Shown here one piece after another: positions 21,799 to 34,805 of a stretch of 64,000 bases of DNA. The notes under the pieces were generated by a model that was not told where the DNA came from, made no database searches, and saw nothing but the letters and a program-made list of their open reading frames with translations. The stretch is from Paragonimus westermani (taxonomy: Eukaryota > Platyhelminthes > Trematoda > Plagiorchiida > Troglotrematidae): contig QNGE01001286.1 of the NCBI GenBank assembly GCA_008508345.1, positions 69,420 to 133,419 on the forward strand, written 5' to 3'. The translations under genes were made by a program, and so were the position numbers. Position 1 is the first letter of the stretch. The number at the start of each line of letters is the position of its first letter.

Positions 21799-23759
21799 TG
21801 TGATCTGGAACACTTCTAGGTAAGCCGGTGATGTCAATAACAGGTTTTTGGCATCATTTCTTTGGATAATCAGTAGGGTCGAGACATGGTACACTGCGCT
21901 CTACAGTTTAATCACACTGTACGTAACCAGCGCGTTTTGCACATGTTGCTCTCACGCGACTATTTTCACGACAGAACAAATCTGGACAGCGTTATTTAAA
22001 AAAATTCATTCGCCCATAACTCATAGTTATTTACTGTGAACATGAAGCGGTTAGTTGAACCGTTTTGAAGAGGGTATAATATTGTTATTTTATATGAACG
22101 ATGCAATTACAACATTACATTAACTAATTTCAAAATATTCACAGGAATGTTCATCTATGTAGAAAATTGCACAGCAAGCGATGAGCAGATTGATTCAGGT
22201 TGTGGAAATCGTAGGAGACAGTATTAATGAGGAAGACGAGGTTTGGCTTCACAGAGAGCCAGCAAAATTGAATCCTTATCCCTTAAATCGTAAGGCAGAG
22301 TTTCACAATTGTCAGCATTTATTTAACCACATTATTGACCATACCAAACACATGGTGTCTGCTTATAAGTTGTCTGATTGTGCCAGGACTTCTTGACATG
22401 TATCTCCACGTCAATTTGACTGGTGAGACCGTTTAGTAAATACTTATGCGGATAAAATGACATGATTTACCGCAAGAGTGTCACAAAAATTGTCAGCAAT
22501 GCAGGTTTTACAATTTGGCTGGTGTTATAAGTGCCCGTAACAACGGAAGGCACGTTTACTGCGTATTAATTAATCGAATTATTTGTTCTGAACCTGACAA
22601 GTTCGATGCTCAAATGTGAGATTTTGAAGAACTTGGTGTGTGCGTGAATACCAAACTTCGTTCAAGCTATGGTGCATAGCCCCACGATGGCGCTTTTTAC
22701 GGGCAGAGACTCTTGGATCTTCAAACGTGTTACATCCGAAATCAAATGCTGAATTGGCAGTAAGTCCTGTACTTTCCTGACATGAACAAACTTGACAAGA
22801 GTGGCGTCCTGCACAGAAAGGATTCGAGTTGCAACTCTTAAATGCATCATTTGGTTCGAAGTGCACTCTAAGACACTCAGAGCGGACTGCGTAATTTGAT
22901 GTTCGTTGCACCATTTTAGAGGGCAATGCGCTTTATGGGATTTGTACCTACGATACCGTTTTGTTAAGGCAATTACCGCGCGCCATTCGGAAGGACGTTT
23001 TACGCTAGTCTCTCCCCGGTTTCTCTTCGATTGAGTGAAATAAATCGATTAATTCCATTTGAAGTGACTTAATGTCATTTTTGATCCTTAAGACGAAGAT
23101 AATCTTGCTTCGAGCGAAACACTGCTTTTCTTGTCATCTCTGTATGTGCGGCCTAACTTACAGTACTTGCCTTGTTAATGTAGAGAATGTGATGATGTGA
23201 TACTACATCGAATTCGTTTGCTTATCTATTCGATGTCTTCACTTGTCATTGAAACTTCTCTAGTTAGGTTATTCCACATCCCCACCACAATGGATATCCG
23301 TGGGTAATCCCCAGTGTTTCACCAAACCATACGGCGGCTTTTTACAAGACTGACTTTGACAGCAATTATTACCCTACCTGACCGAACTTTAATCGCGAGA
23401 TATGCAGCTTACACTTAAGCGTGAACATCGACGTAAAGATTGGAACGAATTTCGTGCAAATCATGTTTGTTGTCATAATGTGAGACAATTCCGAAGTTGA
23501 CAGATTAATCTTAGTAAATCCAACATATTACTCGTCCGTGTACGGAGATGTCAAGTGCTATGTTTAGCATGTCAACATGGTAGTAAACGCAAAAATGTTC
23601 ATCGGATCTACCAGACTAACGATTTCCGCCATTAACCGTAAAGTTTCCTGTAGAATTCATGAGATTTCCATTCTGTGGACAACCGTTTTAAACAGTTCAC
23701 AGGACTCATCAAAATTGCATGAAATTTACCTGAATTTTTGTGGCTCAACAGAACCAGTT
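21799..23759. other. Intergenic, no supported gene
   Basis: A Cys-rich 115-codon frame on the - strand (22579-22926, with the stretch PFCAGRHSCQVCSCQ) and a 71-codon frame on the + strand (22181-22396) were examined. Neither shows a family I recognise or splice support. Confidence 0.5.
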
Positions 23760-23832
23760 ATTAGAAGACAAAGGTGATTTTGGCGAACATTCTGTTTTCG
23801 GTTATTCATTATCGGGCCAATTACATAACATT
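23760..23832 (+). repeat. 73-bp inverted repeat, left arm
   Basis: Inverted match to 24556-24628, 70 of 73 bases, starting ATTAGAAGACAAAGGTGATT. Similarity stops sharply at both ends. It overlaps the start of the PLE-like reading frame. A 23-base piece (22 matching) recurs at 39338-39360. Confidence 0.85.
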
Positions 23833-24004
23833 GCAGTGCATTCGCTAAAAGACACGTTTGAGTTCGTTGATTCCATCCGTTCGCTGAATGTGGAAAACAA
23901 GAAGATTTTTTCCCTCGATGTATGCTCTTTGTTCACGAATGTACCACTTGTAGAAACCGTTGACTATCTCTGCGGTTATATTCGTTCAGAAGGTTTAAAT
24001 GTGG
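23761..24004 (+). pseudogene. Penelope-like element reverse transcriptase fragment
   Basis: An open frame reads EDKGDFGEHSVFGYSLSGQL, then VHSLKDTFEFVDSIRSLN and KKIFSLDVCSLFTNVPLVET VDYL, running into the N gap. The block FSLDVxSLFTNVPLxETVD is the characteristic RT motif A region of Penelope-like retroelements, with the first catalytic Asp present. The second catalytic motif and the GIY-YIG endonuclease would lie in or beyond the gap and are not seen after it. It is therefore a fragment, whatever the gap hides. Confidence 0.8.
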
Positions 24005-24477
24005 NNNNNNNNNNNNNNNNNNNNNNNNNNNNNNNNNNNNNNNNNNNNNNNNNNNNNNNNNNNNNNNNNNNNNNNNNNNNNNNNNNNNNNNNNNNNNNNN
24101 NNNNNNNNNNNNNNNNNNNNNNNNNNNNNNNNNNNNNNNNNNNNNNNNNNNNNNNNNNNNNNNNNNNNNNNNNNNNNNNNNNNNNNNNNNNNNNNNNNNN
24201 NNNNNNNNNNNNNNNNNNNNNNNNNNNNNNNNNNNNNNNNNNNNNNNNNNNNNNNNNNNNNNNNNNNNNNNNNNNNNNNNNNNNNNNNNNNNNNNNNNNN
24301 NNNNNNNNNNNNNNNNNNNNNNNNNNNNNNNNNNNNNNNNNNNNNNNNNNNNNNNNNNNNNNNNNNNNNNNNNNNNNNNNNNNNNNNNNNNNNNNNNNNN
24401 NNNNNNNNNNNNNNNNNNNNNNNNNNNNNNNNNNNNNNNNNNNNNNNNNNNNNNNNNNNNNNNNNNNNNNNNNNNNN
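24005..24477. other. Assembly gap (473 N)
   Basis: Run of N inside the PLE-like fragment. Frames drawn across it are meaningless. Confidence 0.99.
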
Positions 24478-24555
24478 CCAATTCACAACCGTTTGATGTA
24501 GTTATGTGACTAATTGCTCTTGATTTCTTCTCGCTTGACAACCATGATGGTATAA

Positions 24556-24628
24556 AATGTTATGTAATTGACCCGATGATGAATAACCGAAAACAGACTG
24601 TTCGCCAAAATCACCTTTGTCTTCTAAT
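24556..24628 (-). repeat. 73-bp inverted repeat, right arm
   Basis: Inverted copy of 23760-23832 with three mismatches. On the - strand it keeps the same frame (LEDKGDFGEQSVFGYSSSGQ). Beyond the arm the - strand reading diverges at once from the PLE frame, so this is not a simple second PLE copy. Confidence 0.85.
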
Positions 24629-27600
24629 GAACTCATGGGTCTATTCGAATCGTAGAACCAGTTATGCAGATAGGTGAATGTCTTATTGAATAAAACATGT
24701 TACAGTGTAATAGACATTTGCAGATTCATGTGACTTGTTTTGATGATCCAAATAAAAACCGCGTGTATTTCATGTAATTTCAGGAGTCTGATGAAGGCAA
24801 CCGAAATCAGCTGCTCCAATTACTAACCTTGAACCTGACACACACGGTTGCAAAATGACAACAGTTAGACGTCAGTTAATCGACACCGGTGGATGGTGGT
24901 CGCCAGACTGTTGGAGTAACTAGCTGACAAGACTCAACAAACACATTACGCAGAGTCAAACTCACGTACTGTGACGTACAAACGCCTGCACAAACATTTA
25001 CGCGCGCACGGCTATACCAGAAATTCTTCGCGTCTAATGAATCTGTGAATAAAACAAACACGAAATGCCATTCTCTGACTGCGACTTATTTGATGAGCAA
25101 GCCACCGGTATAGTTTACATTGTACATAAATGTCTTTTTGTAATAATTTACGTGGTTACGAGATATTCATAATTTACACCTACGATGTCATTTTGGCACC
25201 ATATTTATCGTGAGTTCTTCGTTCTAGTCACTGCCTGCTTGTTCTACGTTTGAATAGACGGTATCGATTAGTAATGGTGTAACACACTCTTATTTTTTTG
25301 GCCTGCGATGAATCTAGGTGTTAAGACCCTCTGAAAGAGAAAAGCAAGAACGAACACAGAGACTGCGAGCAGTGGCGTATCACAAACGGAGCGTAATGTG
25401 ATCGCAAAACTGCACGTATCGGAACTCAACTCACGCCATTTAGACCCTCCAACAAGTAGGGAAAAAGACGGCTCATAAACAAGCTTTATTTGCCGCTCAG
25501 CCCGAAGGCAAAACAGTGATGCATAGCAATTGCATTTATAGGTTATGAACGAACTTGGGCGTGATCTACTCAACGTGACCTACCCAACTCAGAAACAAGC
25601 GCGAAACTGAAATTTTGAAAATGTTGGCCGGCATTCAAATTCCAAAAATTGAAAAATCTATTTTTCTTGGTGAATAGGTTGAACGTTTCGAGAAAAAGTG
25701 CTCTTTTTCAATACTAGGCTCTTCCTGAACAACAAACCGTTTCTGTACTGCTGATCACCTAAAAATTGTCTTGTTGCTGTAGTGGTTGCAACTCTCAGAT
25801 TATTTAATGTCACACAGACGCTGTTTTCTAAACTATTTGAGTTTCGTTTATCATCTAGGCTCATCTGATCAAGCTGTCTTGGAACTTTACTATACCATCC
25901 TGTATACAGAATTTGTACACAACTCTATCTATCGGAAACACTTTCGTAATTTGTTATCAAAACTAAATCGCATGAGGTTTTAGGCTGTCACAAGCCACAG
26001 GGCCTATGCAGATGTGCTGATGTGCCCACACATTCTAAGCATTTGAAGTTGATAGTGTTTCCATATGTATATGCTTCTTCTGAGTTTTACTAGTCGTCTA
26101 ACATCAATTGTTGTTTCAAAAAGACAAAGGTATTCGTGCTGTTGACAGCAATCTTTGGAAACCGCAGTGTAATTGAGCGCGGTCACAATTAAGCAAGTTC
26201 AAATCTTACTACAAAAGACACTTGCTGTGACAATAGGCGTCACGTGAAGAGTTTGAATTACGTTCCTCATACACAGAAACATAGGAAGTCTGCGGTAGTT
26301 AAGAAGATACTGGTCGTCATAATTAGAATACCCCATGCACCTGATATAGGCTGTTATGACTTCTGTTCCTTGAAAACAGAATAGCCCACTGCAGACACGG
26401 ATATTAAAATCTGATTAATGCTAGCAAGGGTAACACTCAAGTGGTACGCTTCTGCCTAAATCAGTGATCCACAATGGCGTTTGTGAATGTAAAATCTACG
26501 ACTACGTTCCGTCGGTGCTCACTTTATACGTACCCATACGCCAAATATTCCATTCATGCTGATCACTCAATAGTTTAATTGAAGTCGGTGATTTCAGCTT
26601 GTCGAATACATTCTTACCATGCAATTGACAACCAGAATTAACGGGACATTTAATGAATCATTTCTGAGAAAGACAGCCTTTGGAATCAAAATTGATCGTT
26701 TGGGTCTGGTATTATTATAGTAAACAAATTCCTACCACCATTTTAAGGTAGGTGAGAATAAACACTTGATTTTGTCGCAGTGGAAACTTAGTCTTTTGTG
26801 TGCACCGTCTTTTTTGACAAACTCCAGTGGGCAGCCGCTGCCAAGCCGTTGAATAGCTGAGAAATTGACAAAGGGATGATGCAGTTAGTTACGGAGTGCG
26901 CCGGCATTCACGACTTAAATACTGCTTGACAGGAACAAAAACGTCTGAGATCAAAGTGAGAAAAATCTACACTTCAGCTAGCTTTGAACCAATGCGAGAA
27001 ACAGGCGGTAAATATTTCACCAGTTGAGTAAGAAACCTAAGCCGAAGATCAGCAAGTTTGCACTTGGACCTAGTTAATTCACAGTGTCATATAGAATCCA
27101 CCAAATGATCCAACAGGCGGACTGTCCGAGCAGGATTTCTTAACCGGTTCACGCTGAAATCTATCAACACTACTAACGAGTAGTGATATTTTAGTGCTGC
27201 TAAAGCAACCTGAGTACTACTCAAAAATGAGAAATATATTGCTGATGGAATGATGTTCTGGTAAACCTGGAGGTACGTAGAATGTTAACAAAGTTATACA
27301 AGTATAATAAACGGATTAAACATGGTCGGTGGAATGAGAACGAAAAAAATACTGGAAGACAGTTACGCTCCGGGCTGCTTCACAGGCTGGAGAATATTTG
27401 TTCTGTCAACAAGGTTGGAAGCAACAGCAAAGTTCAGAAATGATCTGCCAACTATTTAACATTGTTTACTCACTAAAAACAACATGAAGTGTGTCACACA
27501 AATAGATACATTTATATTACCTCGTGGACGACGACAACCGATTTGGTCTTCATGCATTTTTTCCCATATCATGCTGAGTGCTTCTGTATAATAATGTTTT

Positions 27601-30600
27601 CAAGTATCCATTGTCACAACACCTTACTCACGGCATCATCTTTTGTGTGACTAATAGTGTTTCCTCCATTTTGCACAGACTGCATCAACTTACACATACA
27701 GATGCTTATATTTACCTGAATATCACTTTTCAAATCCCATGAGATCATCAAACTTCACATACACACCCAAGTAAACAATTAACTCAACCACTTGTGGTAA
27801 GTGCATTGAGCCATTGTGACCGTGTCAAACCGACATGATTGTAGTTTACGCAATACATGAAAACGCACTGAGACTAGCCACAGTTATGTGACCACCTGAA
27901 GGTTAGGGCGACGAACAAAGTCACGACCTCTACAAAAACCTGTCAGCATAAGCCGGCACAAATTTTCCAGCTACGTAGTCCTCAATCCAGATTTCATTTT
28001 TCACCGTTAAAGTCGCTTTTGTTTCGGTAGCTGGTGATTTGCATCTACGCTACCATGGTATGCAATTTTACACGCCCTGCTGGTAGTCGCCAGTGGGCAC
28101 AAGTACGAATTTAACGATTAGTCTTATACGACATATATAATTCGTTCGACTGAAGATGAAGACCCACTGAAATCGATTCATTTGTCAAATCCACTAAGGA
28201 AACCCCTTATGGTATGTGTCATTCCGGCTGAGGACATTTTTGAAACAAGATACTAGGAAAAATATCTAATGATTGCAAAATTCGTTTTTCGACTAAAACT
28301 TGCAAACTTCCAATAGGCATTTCGTAGGTGGTTTCGATAGCTGTGCGTTGAACTCCAATGTTATTGAGTGAAAATCTAATGTTTAAGGCCCGAGCCTTTG
28401 AGTAACAACATCAGATTTCCCAGTAGCACATAGCTTTGTCTGAACGGCGAATTTATTTTAGTCAAAGGTAGCCAGAGTAGGTGGATGGTAGGGAATATCC
28501 ACGAAGAAACAAGTTTCGAAACTTGCTACTAGTAATTTGTGAGTAGTCGGAATTATCGCATATCGCTCGAGGCAGTTTGATGGCTGCAAATGAAAAGGCT
28601 CCGCAGTCCAGTTAACACTGTTCATAAGTAACGTGATAATTACGTTTAAAACTGTAAAACTGGACTTTGGTTGAGAGAACACTTTATTGGTTACACGTGA
28701 ACTATGGTCATTCAGTGCCGTTCTCGCTAAGTTGGTTTCTGGAATTTAATATTTGGAGCTGTCTCCTCTCTTTCATCATAGAGAAGGGCCTTGAGGAAGT
28801 AGTTAAGTGACCGAAATCAAGCCACTTGCCAGCCAATACGTTCAAATTTATGGACATTTTTTTACGGTTCCAGTTAGTTTACATCCAGCAGATTTTTGGT
28901 AATTGTTTCTAACTACAACCTGATAAAAAGATGCTTCGAAGATCGTAGTGTGCGAGGTAATAGCAGCAGTCTTTCAAAAATAGCTCGTTGGTTGTGAATT
29001 ATATCTCGGTAAAATTGAAAATCCAAAGTTATCTCGTTTCATTTGTTGGGATCTGCGTTGACGGTATTTTTGCACTATTGTCATCTCTTTGTCCACGATC
29101 CTGAAGATAATGATGACTACTTGTTGGTTTTACATCATTTCAGATATGCAGTTTTACCAGGCAACCTTCTGCATGTACCTTTCACTCTTGGCACACATGT
29201 AACAATTATTTTTCTTAAATTTCTACACACTTTCTATACCGTCACGGCAAGAAGACACTTCCAAGTCACACCTATCGCGTGACACCTTTTGTTTGCTGTG
29301 CAATCATTTTCTCTTCCACAGTCAGTAATCTAATTTCCCACCATCAATCAAAACCTTTTCACAGATAACACTGGATGTTAAGCAGAAGCAGTCCGAATTA
29401 CGGCTTATGGCTCTTCAATCAGAATAGTCAGAGAATCACAATCAACAGACATGTTATATGTTGCTGCGTACTAATTGTCGTTGATCATTGCCATACAGTG
29501 AAATAAACGTTTCAGACAGAGAGTGTTTTGAAAAGGAGCACTGTAATCGAATTTTGCATTGGTAAGGCTTGAAGGTTGTGCACATCTTTTCCACAGCCGG
29601 ACCCAGAACTTTGGCCACTTTCTCATGAGAGAACCATGTTGATCACTGCAGCAGTGGCCTTACTCTAGGTGTGACTTAAGTATCCTACCTAAGCGCTCGA
29701 CTACATTAATCTCTGAGTAACGTTTAGTTTGGCCGATCGTGCCACAGTGCGAGTGAGTGTCAACTGTAATCAACGAACTGACGATTACGGCTCACCATCA
29801 CTCTGAAATTGAGAGCTGGACTACGCCCAACTTATTACTAAGTCATATGACATAAATGTGAACGTGAACACTACGTTATGATTTCTCGCACAGAACTGTA
29901 TTTTTTGTGTTTAAATTGAGTGACAGGTGGCATAGAAATTTTCAAGGAATTCGGGTGTAGAAGTATCTGGTGTATTGTCTGAAGTTTATCAACGCTTCCA
30001 TTATCCTTGTCGCGATAAAGCTCTCGTTACTTTGCTGGCCAGCTATCGTATGTCAACTGATCTGTACACATTCCCGAAGATTATCTATGAATTTTGGTCT
30101 CATTTTGTACATCTTGTAAATTTTTTGAAGAATAGCCGTGAATATGTTCCGTATAGAAGTCTGGTGTTCTTTTTTCATACTCATTGCAACCTGAACTACC
30201 TATCCTTATAACATTGCTGTCTAGAACTGCCTCTATAATTACAACTGGAACAAACCGCAATGAGGATACAGACTCATCAAGACAATAGTCCCAAAATATT
30301 CCACTTTTTTTGTTCCAACTTAACTTCCCTGATCAGTAAGTTATGTTCAACCTACGGCCGTTATTTTATGCTTTTGCTAACAGCACTTTAAACAATATTC
30401 ACCATTCCAACAGTTTCCATTAATTGGTCTCAGTGATAGCCATTATGTACCATCAAGTTGAGTTAACACAAAGATGATTAAATGTCAACTCGGTGGGCAT
30501 CAGATCATTCTTTTTATTGTCCAAAAAGTCGTTCAGTTTTCATACTAACCGGAAGAGAAATAGACATGAGCACCAAGGCTTATTGAAAACGAGTCGAAAA

Positions 30601-32754
30601 CTAAATCACGGGGACTCCCAATATATTGAGCAAACAAGGCATTCGAGACAGAGAGCGAATCAGACTGAATCACCGCATAAAATAGATCGGAATTCAGACC
30701 AAATCGGGTTATGTGGATTTCAGGAGGCAAACGATAAGACAGCTTAAATGGTGTTGAACCGCACACGAGTACGAACTGTGAACTGACTGACTAATCAAAA
30801 TAGTTCACATCCGTCCACACGAGACTAAATCAGCCTGAAGCAATATGGGCGAAATAGTTCAGCTATATATCAAACAGATGTATTGATTATACCTGTCGAT
30901 TTGAACAATCCTGCGGAGGGCTCTACAGCCGAAGCTGGGTCGATAGACACTGAGAGACTCGTTTGCCTGTCTTTTCGGAAGACGCGCAATCTAGCTAATA
31001 TGGTGTTAGGGATGTTATATACCCCCAAAAACTGTCCACTCAACCGGTAATGAACATTTACCATTTTTGTAAATTCGAATTTCTCTATTGCACCATCATT
31101 TTTTTGTTTCTGGTGCCGATTCACTCACTGGACGCTAATTCGCCTGTTATTCATCTGGTCGCTTGACGAGCTATCAATACGTAAGAGCTGCATTTTGTAC
31201 TTTGACGTCGAACTGAGACAGTAAGAGATCTCTTTCTGGTGATCAGTGTTGCAGAAATCGTTCCAGCTGAATTGCATCCACCCGGTCGTTCCGCTTCACA
31301 ACATATGGGTAGTGATATCAGTGTGCAGACAGTCTTGAACATCACGAACGCGGCTCACCTGACGGAAAATGCACGCTAACGAATAAATCAGTTATTTGAA
31401 TAAAACAATGCGAAGGCACAATTCATGTGATGTTTTCCGGAGTAACATTTCGTACATTCTGATCACACATGGACATTTAACTATTTTTAAACGAGTCAAA
31501 ATTCCACAGAGCGGTAGCCATGGCTTAAGGGATTAAACAGACAGACACCAAAAAGGAAAGTCACAATTGTGGGACTGCTGACTACCAGGGTATCCGCAGT
31601 GTCAACACAAATCGTTTTTGAACACACAGGGGGGACTGTGACGTTTAATTGTCAAAGCCTCAGCAANCAGTACTGCGTTGCACGATGGCAAGGTTCATCA
31701 GATCCGCTGACTCGATCCAGTATCGTAACACTGAAAACAAAGCAGTTGTTCAAACAGAAGGTCGTATAATCAAAGGTTTCGATATGCCTTCAAGAGTGGC
31801 GTGGATAGAGAACATGAACGCGCATGATCCTCGAACGGTTAAGAATTGTGATAAAAGCCATTCGTAACAAATGGTTTACGTTCGTCACAATTACAGGAAA
31901 AACAAAATTACAAATCAGCCTTCCCCAGATAACCATGCTTGTAGCTCAGCTTCCTCGTAACCCTTTCTAAACGACTCCAAGACACCCATTATTGGAATTT
32001 GCCTATGGTATGTACATACAACTGTGGTCCGACATAAGGAAACTGGCAATTTTCAAAATATTGGAAATCTCACAGGTTTCTGAACAGTAACCACAACTTC
32101 CTCGTCGTAGCTACGCATCCTGAACAAAACTGTCAGGCGCTGTAAACTGTAGACTTACACTTCGCAGTCTCTACATTTTTGTCTGAGCTGTACTGTTTAT
32201 TTCACGAGACAGGAAACCGCTGAAAGTGTGCAGCCATGTGCTCACCAGGTTCAAAATTGTGCTTTATGCTAGAATTGGTCGCTCAGACTAACTCTTTACC
32301 CATTTTTTGTGAGTAGGCATCACTAAACCTATTAAACTGCACAGTAAAATGTTAATCTTTGCGGTTTATTAACAGTAACACCACTCATTTAACAATCAGA
32401 GGGTTACGGGTTTGACGCCATCTACGTCAGCTGCTTCTGTCTAAGTTTCGACTATCTCATTGTATTCAATCCATATGTGACTTAGTGCACCACGTGGTAT
32501 CGAATACGCCTTAGTTTACAACTGGAGACGTAACGATAGTACAGCACGTAAAGTATGGCCTGCCCCGCTGTCTGATTAACAAAGCTTGAGGCAGGATAAT
32601 CTTCTGGGAAAAAAACTTGGACTTGGTAATTTAAAATATTCTGTGAAATTAATGTTCTTAAGGCTTTTCACTCTGGTATCACTGACTTGGTGATTGTCTG
32701 AGATCACCGAAGGGCTATGGAAACAAACCCCTCTACTTTTTTCATGAGCGAGAG
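24629..32754. other. 8.1 kb without a supported gene
   Basis: Scanned on both strands. Frames at 25268-25573 (-), 29975-30211 (+) and 30870-31124 (-) lack domains and splice signals. A short + strand frame near 30890-31053 (PVDLNNPAEGSTAEAG, ending LNR and TAA) looks mildly protein-like but has a poor acceptor. A single N lies at 31667 without flanking duplication. Confidence 0.5.
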
Positions 32755-33511
32755 TTGTTAATGTACCTCTGTGGCTACCTCCCGACCTATACTGTTACCC
32801 TGATAAGGTGGTCGGGCTTGTCTTCTGTTTTGATCCGGCGGGCCATGTTGTCTAGGACTCCGGTCCTTCCAGGTGCAACCTTGTCGGATAGGCCGAAGGG
32901 GAGCAGTCAGACAAAAAGCAGTTACACTCATAGGATTGTATGTCGCACTACCGACTGCGTAGGAGTGCTTAGGTAGTGAGGCACGATCCTATGGGCATAC
33001 AACAAAACTATTTTTTTGGTTGCGGCACTGCTGTCTTCCGTATCAAGAAGAAGGGTTAGAAGAGATAACTTCAAACAAAGAGCACTCCGATCGCCCAACG
33101 GTTGACCGTGACCGCCGGTGTATTATCCAATACGGTCGAAAAACATCAAGTATCTCCCAAAAGCCCGATGTAGCCTCGAGTACATCCGCTGCCAGCAGTA
33201 GTGCTCAGAATCAGACATTATTGTCTTATTCACTGCGCCTTCTGGCTAGGCAAGCCCCTCACTGCCAAGCGAGTCAGACTCTTGAGCTATTGGCTCCGGA
33301 AAGTGTCCCCCAAGAAAACCCTATGTCCTGTTGTCTCGCAGGTCAGACTTTTGGGTCAGAGGCTCCGGGTGGGGTCCCTCAAGTCAACCCCCTTCCGCGG
33401 CATAAACGACCGGGAAGTATCAGAAGNATTCAATTCGTACGCGCTCGCCGGTTTCGGTTGCGCGTTACACAGACGATGAAGAGACCAGTTATTATTGGCC
33501 AGGTGCACTGA
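32755..33511 (+). other. GC-rich stretch, possibly a worn retroelement
   Basis: Clearly richer in G+C than its surroundings. A frame at 33020-33511 (163 codons, one N at 33427) contains an imperfect internal repeat: LAPESVPQENP and SEAPGGVPQVNP, offset by about 70 bases. No zinc knuckle, RT or endonuclease motif is visible. A gag-like or LINE ORF1 remnant is possible but unproven. Confidence 0.25.
32929..32993. repeat. Imperfect 22-24 bp hairpin
   Basis: Left arm CATAGGATTGT...CACTACC and right arm GGTAGTG...CGATCCTATG pair over about 20 bases around a 19-base loop. It lies at the edge of the GC-rich stretch. The role is unknown. Confidence 0.5.
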
Positions 33512-34681
33512 TTAGGCTGATTTAGTATTCATTTTCCCATCTAAACTCCCACAACCGAGAGCGTCAGTCGTATAGGCAAACATATTAAGGAAACGATCGA
33601 TTCAATTGCTCATGTATTCGCAACAGTGTTGTATAAATTCTGCTTTAGTTTGAATGTCGTTCGATAAGGTGTTTGGTGCAATGACATCATTCGTGAGGAT
33701 TGACGATAAAGAATTAATCAGAAGTTTCCCAGACACCTTTATTCTCCCAGAAGGTTGCATTATTCGGGTAACCAAATAAGGTATGTTTGAAAAATGGTTA
33801 CTGTTCTTGGCGATTAGTGTCCGGATCACCAAAAATTATTGGACCCTATTCAATAAAGTATGCCTGAAACAAGTATATTCTATCTTACGATGAGCGTTCC
33901 ATAGTAATGGAGGTTTACCTTGGGGAGTTTAAACGAATGAAAAATCCCTGTCCTTAAGACGAACAAACAAGTTGTTCGTACACTTTGTTCTGGTGGTTGC
34001 TGTTTGTTCGTAGCTTAGTGACCGCCTGTCATGCAAACTAGTACAATATAGTACAACTCCAGCAAGAGGCTTGAAACAAGTTGGCCGCATGTCTCATCGT
34101 GATGTTCACGGACGCTCACTTTTCTAACGATTGACGATCACTTTTCGCTCGGCAACCTGAATTTATAGCCGATCTACTGTAGCTAAGCTCACACTCAAGG
34201 AGCGTATATCATACCATGTAATCAGTTGCTTATCATGCAGGGGGCAATGACAATGTCCGTATGAATGTCTGATAAAATGACTGGACAACACTGGATCACA
34301 CAAGCTCGAACTTAATAGGCCATTCATCACTTATCGCAATGATACTGGCATGGTGACCCTCGTGCTGTTGTCAAGGTAGAGACAGGATAATCAATAAAAT
34401 GTGTCACTTTGCACTCCGCTGTATGTTAAACCTATGGGATATATAGGGCCAATTGAGATAAACTTGTTTCAAATGGCGTTATCGAAATCTTGAAAAGTAC
34501 TATTTGGCGGATAGGAATTCGATGGAATTTGAATGCATCCTTGCTTGATTACTTTAGTGCATTGTAAAGATTTGTGATTGACATTTGCCCGTAATTCCTA
34601 CACGAATATGGTTATTTTCCTCTTAGTGACGCTTAGATCAAAGCTGAATCCGATTAACTTACTCCTGGTCTCTTCCTGCAG
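33512..34681. other. No gene seen
   Basis: Contains a small inverted repeat (CGAACAAACA / TGTTTGTTCG, near 33963-34012). Just before 34682 there is a strong pyrimidine-rich acceptor. Confidence 0.5.
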
Positions 34682-34805
34682 AGTGTTAAGTGAGATTTTG
34701 AGTTCGTATCGTTGGATCATTAACAAGCCCGATCGTCTACATCCAGAAGATGTCAGCCTTATTCTGGAACCTCGGTATTATGAGTTTAGTATTAACAGAA
34801 AATGA
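34682..34805 (+). CDS. Candidate terminal exon, unknown protein
   Basis: A strong acceptor (CTCCTGGTCTCTTCCTGCAG) is followed by an open frame of 40 codons to TGA: VLSEILSSYRWIINKPDRLH then PEDVSLILEPRYYEFSINRK. The composition (Trp, Tyr, Asp, Glu, few low-complexity runs) is protein-like. It enters with one base of a split codon. No upstream exon with matching phase was located and no family is recognised. It could still be a chance frame after a cryptic acceptor. Confidence 0.4.

Noticed and set aside
23740..24541. Long frames of 163-253 codons around the gap
   Set aside because: Most codons are N; only 23761-24004 carries real PLE sequence.
31569..31769. Immunoglobulin-like GGTVTFNC stretch
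   Set aside because: One short motif, an N in the middle, no Trp/Cys partner pattern and no splice support; probably chance.
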